DNA from: Cinnamomum chago | Taxonomy: Eukaryota; Streptophyta; Magnoliopsida; Laurales; Lauraceae | NCBI GenBank assembly: GCA_038049695.1 | Contig: CP142451.1 | Coordinates: forward strand, 65,539,501-65,603,500 | Direction: 5' to 3' | Length of the DNA stretch: 64,000 nt | Shown here: piece by piece, positions 58,447 through 64,000 of the stretch | How positions within the stretch are numbered: position 1 is the first letter of the stretch | Layout of the letters: every line of letters starts with the position of its first letter | Translations under genes and position numbers: made by a program | Notes under the pieces: model-generated | What the model was told of the DNA's origin: nothing | Databases searched by the model: none | The model's input: only the letters and a program-made list of their open reading frames with translations

Positions 58447-61241
58447 TGTTAGACCCCGACCCAGACCAATTCGATTAGTGTGCGATTAGTATGTGTTTAG
58501 TCCTAAGTGGGTTTAGTTGTTGTTGGGTTAGAAGTAATTAGTTTAGTCTTGGACATAGCTTTGGGAAGTTTGAGAACGTTTAGTATTAGTTAGACACACT
58601 CGGAAAGGCCCGAGTGCACGTGTAAGCTTGGAAAGATCGTATCGATTTCCGTGTGATTGTGAATTTGATTTCATTCGAATGATTTTTCTATGTGTTACAA
58701 CTTTCGTCTTAAGCCCATTCATGTTTGAAGCCCAAAAAAACCCAAGTTTTGGCCCAAAGAGGGTAAAATTGTCTTTTACGCACAAATCTGGACACAATTT
58801 TCGAGATCTCAAAACCATGTCAAAAATATACTTTTTGGAAACTAGATATTTCAACGATCGTTTTATCCTTCTTCGTCGAAGTCATCCGAGGCCCTCAAGA
58901 TCGTGTTTTGGTCACTTCAAGGTTCAACTAGTTTGGGCCCATTCTCATCACTTAAACCCCATCTCCCTCTCCTTTCATTCATTTCCCCCAATCTCTGCAA
59001 TTTTCTGAACCTAGGGCAAGGAAAATCTTTCTCTCTTCCTCTTCATTTCCTCTTGCATGCTTTAGCTAGAGCTCCAAAAGGGGTTCCAAAATCATCATCT
59101 TCTTCATCTCCTTGCAAGCTTTCCATTGGTACAAATTTCTTGGAGTTTCTTGTTGAGCAAGCTCTTCATCTTCACCATCTCTCCTTGTTTAGCCATTGTT
59201 AGGTAAGAGCTTCAACCCATATTTTTCATGTAGTCCTTTTAGCCATTAAAGATCATGTTTTCCATGTTTACAAACCCTTTGGTAAAATGGGTTTCTTGTT
59301 TTCAAGATTTAGTGAGTTGTGTGGTTTTTCTCTTGGGTTCTTGTAGTGTTGGATTAGCTTGAGAGAAGTGCTTGAGAAGATTGTTAGCATTGGTCAAGGC
59401 AAGTAATCTTTATAGGTTCAATGTGCATGCGTAATTTGATTCCATTGTTATTTTAGAAATTGTGCATTTGATTTGTGTACAAGCTTCATTATTATGTTTT
59501 ATTGGATTTGAATGTGTGAAATGGTGATAAATGAACCCTTGGTGAGCATGAAGGCTCAAGGGATTATATGTGATTGAGGGATGAGAAGAAGGAGAAGAAT
59601 GTAGTGGAAGATGTGTAAGAGAAAGGCAGTTTCTGCACTCTGCGAGCTCAGGCAGAAGCTGATTCGCTCGAGCGACCCTTGGGTCTGCTCGAGCGACCAT
59701 GCCTCTGTTTGGTCCGAGCGCAGACAGAGAGCTGTCCGCGTAATCTGGAGCAAGACAGAGAGCTGTCCGTTCGAGCGCACCTTATATTCGCTCGAACGAA
59801 CTGTCTCGCTCGAGCGAAGTGTCATCACCTTATAAAGTTCGCTCGAGCGAACCTGCCAAAATCAGGAAGAAGATTTATTTCATTTCTGTATTTTCTTGAA
59901 GGTTGAAAAACTAGACTATGTTAAGGGTATTGACTTGACATTGTGTAAATGGTACTTCAAAATGCAACCCAACTTCGGGGACACCAATTCTTGTATATTC
60001 CGACATTTGGGGTCCCAATTACACAAAGGTCAATTAGCAGCCTTAACACATGCTTGTTAGATTTCGTGTTCGAATTCCGTTTTTGATGCGATAAGTAGCA
60101 TCGTGTACTAGTTTTTGGTTTTCAAGTATAAGCTTGTTTTGAAGAATTGTTTCAAGAAAAGGGGATCACTTCCTAAGCGTGTTATGCATATTAATTATGC
60201 CTTTGCTAGTCGTGTTCATCGTGTTTTGATAAGTGATTTCCCCCTTTTTACCTTGACATGTTTTGATAAGTGTCTCGCGTGTTTTATGCATTCATGAATT
60301 AAGTAAACATCCCTGAGCTTGGACTGCCCTTTCAGTCTGATCCACTTTCTGGGGGTCCTTAAACATGTGGACTGTCTGCAGACTGGTCGTGTATTTATTA
60401 CACATCGTGCATGTCCGGTTCCGCGGCCGGAATTCCCGTCTTTGTGGGAAATCGTGTCGTGCTTATATTATGTATATCGTGCTTGTCGTGCGTGCTTGCT
60501 CTTTTCATTATATAAATGATAGAGAAAGGATGGGCTCTTTGTGGATGATAACTATTCATGATATATTATGTACTCATGCTAGTTTATGTTAGTATCTCGG
60601 CTTAGTTAAACATTTCTGCAAAAGTATCTTAGTCATTATAGTATTTCAAATCAAGGATTTGCTTATTTGTTTTCTTAAACGTTATTGTTTCATGCTTGCA
60701 CCTATATTGATTACCTGCCAAACCGTCGTGTTTGACCCTTGTTTGTTGGTGCCCAGGTGCAGGAGACGTTACCCATGAGGAGGAGCATCAGGAGGAGGCT
60801 TGTGAGACAATCCCTGTGAGAGAGTGGCAGCCCGATGATGTCATCTAGACGTCAGGCGGGTTCTTGAGTCTCGTCATCATTTGTTGGGGGTTCATTTTGA
60901 TTATTTTGAGAAGTGTATTGGCTTCTGTTGGCCTCTTATGGGTTGTAACCAAATTTAAAGTACTTTTGATTTAGTCTCATAACTTGAATATTAATGGGAA
61001 TGCCATGTTAACTTCTTTCTTTGATACTATGCCTTGCTATTACTTGTTATAGCACCTAAATATTGTATTGGTGCTCATCTTGATGTGTTTGTCTACACGC
61101 TTCCGCATATTTGATCGTGTGAGTCAGATTTCGCTTGTCTTTGGGAATCCTCACCGCGGGAACCTGTGGGAAAGCAAAATCTTCAATAGCAATTGTAACT
61201 CTACCACGTCGCGGGCCCGGGATCCGTTCGGGGTCGCGACA
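58447..61241 (+). mobile_element. 5' LTR of a Ty3/gypsy element (LTR-B reference copy)
   Basis: A 2,795-bp LTR, TGTTAGACCCCGACCC to GGGGTCGCGACA, directly followed by a primer-binding site. It interrupts C1b pol after CCTAG (58,442-58,446, the expected left duplication; C1a reads on uninterrupted at ACCTAGCCTC). The conserved CCGTCGTGTTTGACCC block is at 60,716-60,758. TATAAAT at 60,511-60,517 is a weak TATA candidate. A very long LTR plus the Gag and pol type suggests the Del/Tekay chromovirus group; the 3' end that could show a chromodomain is outside. Confidence 0.9.
59662..59852. repeat. Palindromic cassette, CGCTCGAGCG type (in LTR-B)
   Basis: About seven TTCGCTCGAGCGA-like palindromes with CAGACAGAGAGCTGTCCG spacers. 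It sits at the position where the other LTR-B has CGGYTAGCCG palindromes. Confidence 0.75.
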
Positions 61242-61245
61242 GGAC

Positions 61246-61257
61246 TGGTATTAGAGC
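61246..61257 (+). other. Gypsy primer-binding site (initiator tRNA-Met type)
   Basis: TGGTATTAGAGC, four bases after the LTR end, differs by one base from TGGTATCAGAGC, the complement of the initiator tRNA-Met 3' end used by many plant gypsy elements. It fixes the LTR boundary at 61,241. Confidence 0.82.
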
Positions 61258-61403
61258 GGGACATGTTTCAGGCACTTAAAAGAAACTAGAAAGATCTTAA
61301 GAACGTGGCGAGGATCCGTGAATTCGATAGATTCGTTGGTATAGGACCATAGAAAACCCTTGTACCATGATTATTGCGTACTAACTCTTTGTTTTACAGC
61401 AAT

Positions 61404-62459
61404 ATGCCTCCAAAGAAAGCTCCAAATCATCATGCTTCAGGCAGTAATCAGAATGAATCAGATGCATCTGAGACACCGACAACGACACAATTTCAGGAAC
61501 TTATGCAAGCAATGATAGCACAGCAAAGGCAAGCTAATGAGAACCAAACCAGATTTCGAGAATAGTTGGCAAAGAAGGATGATGAAATGGCACAAGTTCA
61601 GAGGCAACTGTTGGAAGTACTTCAGAACAGGAATGTAGCTCCACCCGTGGGTCCACAGATTGTTATTCAGAATAGGGATCCTGACCCTAATGCACTATTT
61701 GAGAAGTTCAGGAAAAGGGCACCGAAGGAATTTTCGGGCAATGAGGACCCGTTGGTGGCAGATGACTGGCTAGTCAATACGGAGAAGATCTTCGATGTCT
61801 TCATGTGCACGGGAATACAGAAGGTCAATCTCACAGCTTCATTATTCTATGGACTTGCAGATAGATGGTGCTAAACAATCAAGGATCCATATGCAGTGAT
61901 GGCTGATGAAGAGGCATGGGCAGCATTTAAGATACAGTTTCAAGATAAATATATTCCCTCTCATGTCAAGAGGCAGAAGGCTATTGAGTTTCAGCAGCTT
62001 AAGCAAGGGAGCATGACGGTGCTAGATTACGTCACCAAGTTTGAAAGATTGGCTAGATACGCTACCGAGCTGATTGACACCGAAAGGAAGAAGATAACTA
62101 AGTTTTTGGAAGGGTTGAATCCGATCATCATGAGAGATGTCATAGGAGTAGTTCCTCCAGCTACATATGATGAGGCGGTCAAGCGGGCTTATACATTTGA
62201 AGATATTAACAACATGATTGTTCAAGACAGGAAGCAGCAATATCAGCAGCAGAATCAGAGGCAACAGCAGGGCAAGAAGCCAAAGCAAGAACAAGGTCAT
62301 GTGAGGCAGGGTTGTGGACATTGTGGCAAGAATCATGAAACCCATGAATGTCGTAAGGCCATGGGTGCCTGTTTCAAGTGTGGGGCTATGAATAATTCAA
62401 TCAAGGATTGCCCACTACTTCAGAATCAAGGAACAGAAACCAGCAACAGAGACAAGTAG
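61404..62459 (+). pseudogene. Ty3/gypsy gag, with two stops
   Basis: It starts MPPKKAPNHHASGSNQ at 61,404 (an ATG 30 bp upstream is in frame). It includes the retrotransposon Gag domain (FRKRAPKEFSGNEDP, KYIPSHVKRQKAIEFQQLKQ, YDEAVKRAYTFED) and two zinc knuckles, CGHCGKNHETHEC and CFKCGAMNNSIKDC. TAG at 61,563-61,565 and TAA at 61,872-61,874 interrupt the same frame. After the second knuckle the frame ends at 62,459, while homology continues in the frame entered near 62,408, so there is a frameshift between gag and protease. Family Gag-Pol is usually one frame, so this copy is defective unless the shift is programmed, for which I see no slippery site. Confidence 0.88.
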
Positions 62460-64000
62460 CTCCTCAAAACCAAGCACCAGTTCAGAATCAAGTCAGACCA
62501 CCTCAGCAGCAGCAGCAGGCTAGGCTGCCAGCACAGAATCAGAATGCTTGTGCTCCACAGCAGAACAGACATGGGCAAGGAAGGCAGAACCAAGTACCAA
62601 ACCGACTACAGATGCATGGACGTTTGTATTATCTCAACCGTACAGATGCTGAAGCTGCAGGAGACGTGGTAGAAGGTAAACTTCTTGTTTGTGGGCTAGA
62701 AGCCCAGATTTTATTTGATCCTGGATCCACACATTCCTTTGCATCTCCTAGTTTTGCGAAGTTGATTGATGCACCATGTAGTGAGTTGGATTACATTTTA
62801 GTAGTTACCACTCCAGTAGGGAAACAAGTTGTGTGTAGAACCCATTACCCTAGTTGTACAGTTTTGTTAGGAGATGTTAATCTACTGGCCAACCTCATAG
62901 TGTTGGACATGCATGATTTCAATGTCATTTTAGGCATGGATTGGTTAGAAGCATATCATGCCACCATGGATTATTTTAGTAAGACCATCACATTCAGATT
63001 CCAAGGGCCACAGGCAGAATTGATATTTCAGGGGAACAGGAGAAAATCTCAGGCAGGGTTTATTTCAGTCTTGAAGGCAAGCAGATTAGTTCAGAGTGGG
63101 TGTTAGGCATTTATTGCGTTTATCACAGAGGATAAACAATCCCAAGGGGTGGAGGATATCCCCATTGTGTGCGAATTTCCGGATGTTTTTCCAGAAGAAA
63201 TCCCGGGTTTACCACCAATTAGAGAAGTTGAGTTCACAATTGAGCTCCTTCCAGGGACAGCTCCGATCTCGATTGCACCATATAGGATGGCTCCAGCAGA
63301 AATGGGTGAGCTAAAGCTCCAATTACAGGAATTGTTGAGCAAAGGCTTCATTAGGCCAAGTGTTTCACCGTGGGGAGCACCGGTGTTGTTTGTGAAAAAG
63401 AAGGATGGGAGTTTGAGAATGTGCATCGACTACAGGAAGTTGAACCATGTGACCGTGAAGAACAAGTATCCTTTGCCAAGGATAGATGAATTGTTTGACC
63501 AATTGCAAGGAGCAGCCTACTTTTCCAAGATAGACTTGAGATCAGGGTACCATCAGTTGAGAGTTAGAGACTCAGATGTTCAGAAGACAGCCTTTAGAAC
63601 AAGATATGGCCACTATGAGTTCTTAGTGATGCCCTTTGGTTTGACCAATGCACCCGCAGTCTTTATGGATCTCATGAACAAGGTCTTTGCACCCTATTTA
63701 GATCACTCCACAGTAGTATTCATCGATGATGTCCTTGTGTACTCCAAGAGTAAGAAGGAGCATGAAGAACATTTGAAGACAGCGTTGCAGCTTTTGAGGG
63801 ACAACCAGTTATATGCAAAACTCAGTAAGTGCGAATTCTGGTTAGAGCAAGTCGCTTTTCTAGGCCATATCATCTCCAGAGAAGGTTTAGCAGTTGATCC
63901 AGCCAAGATAGAGGCAGTTGTTAGTTGGGTGAGGCCCAGCAGTGTGACGGAAATTAGAAGCATTTTGGGGTTAGCAGGTTACTACAGAAGATTTGTCCAA
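62408..64000 (+). pseudogene. Ty3/gypsy protease and reverse transcriptase, one stop, runs off the edge
   Basis: A Q/N-rich linker, then aspartic protease LFDPGSTHSFASPSF (the usual D[ST]GA box reads DPGS) and VILGMDWL. Next is a TAG at 63,104-63,106, then in the same frame the pre-RT segment [14 protein letters not shown] and reverse transcriptase: [52 protein letters not shown] (catalytic Asp pair), [13 protein letters not shown] and [11 protein letters not shown]. Open to 64,000. Protease followed by RT with no integrase between is the gypsy order. RNase H, integrase and any chromodomain lie outside. Confidence 0.92.

Noticed and set aside
62022..62345. 107-codon minus-strand ORF with Leu repeats
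   Set aside because: Antisense shadow of the Gln-rich gypsy gag region.

Overview
The window is transposon-dominated intergenic DNA from a flowering plant nuclear genome. Evidence: Ty1/copia and Ty3/gypsy gag-pol coding sequence, LTRs primed from initiator tRNA-Met, a CACTA DNA transposon carrying pieces of plant genes, small MITEs, and a broken gibberellin 3-oxidase-like gene. No intact host gene was found. I cannot name the species.

LTR families, with names used only here. LTR-A (about 3.0-3.2 kb, starts TGTAAGACCCCGACCC), LTR-B (2.8 kb, starts TGTTAGACCCCGACCC) and LTR-D (4.1-4.3 kb, starts TGTGAGAACCCGACCCC) are related and probably gypsy. LTR-B is attached to a gypsy gag-pol at the right edge. 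LTR-S (1.7-1.9 kb, starts TGTTAGGGATTTTGTA) occurs only as solo LTRs. C1 is a copia family with two copies (C1a, C1b). C2 and C3 are other copia-like LTRs.

Left part (1-13,564): copia C1a on the minus strand, with its 3' LTR (7,264-8,518) and a decayed gag-pol (8,534-12,480). The 3' LTR was hit by LTR-A (4,490-7,263), which was hit by LTR-B (664-4,489), which was hit by another LTR-A (1-663) and by LTR-S (716-2,448). Middle (13,565-40,090): the C1a leader is split by a plus-strand LTR-A. That LTR-A holds a 9.6-kb CACTA element (15,147-24,712, itself holding an LTR-D), an LTR-S, a minus LTR-A, and a C2 LTR that holds another LTR-A with an LTR-S inside. A C1 5' LTR with its primer-binding site (38,495-40,090) is probably the far end of C1a. 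Many insertions keep matching 5-bp (LTR) or 3-bp (CACTA) target duplications, so the order of insertion can be read.

Low-copy island (41,165-46,612): two MITEs and a GA 3-oxidase-like pseudogene. Right part (46,613-64,000): copia C1b on the minus strand, its 3' LTR split by LTR-A and LTR-D, and its pol cut at 58,446 by a gypsy element (5' LTR, PBS, broken gag, and protease-reverse transcriptase running off the window).

Two things stand out. First, the CACTA element has captured parts of four unrelated genes (ABCB transporter, GH1 beta-glucosidase, CCCH zinc finger, glycyl-tRNA synthetase), all in one orientation with GT/AG splice signals, behind a CT-rich leader exon. Second, clusters of GC-rich palindromes (cores GGTCGACC, CGCTCGAGCG, CGATCGATCGG, CGGYTAGCCG) recur in every long LTR family, in the CACTA element and in a copia leader. 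The palindrome type does not follow the LTR family, as if the cassette were exchanged or replaced independently of its host.
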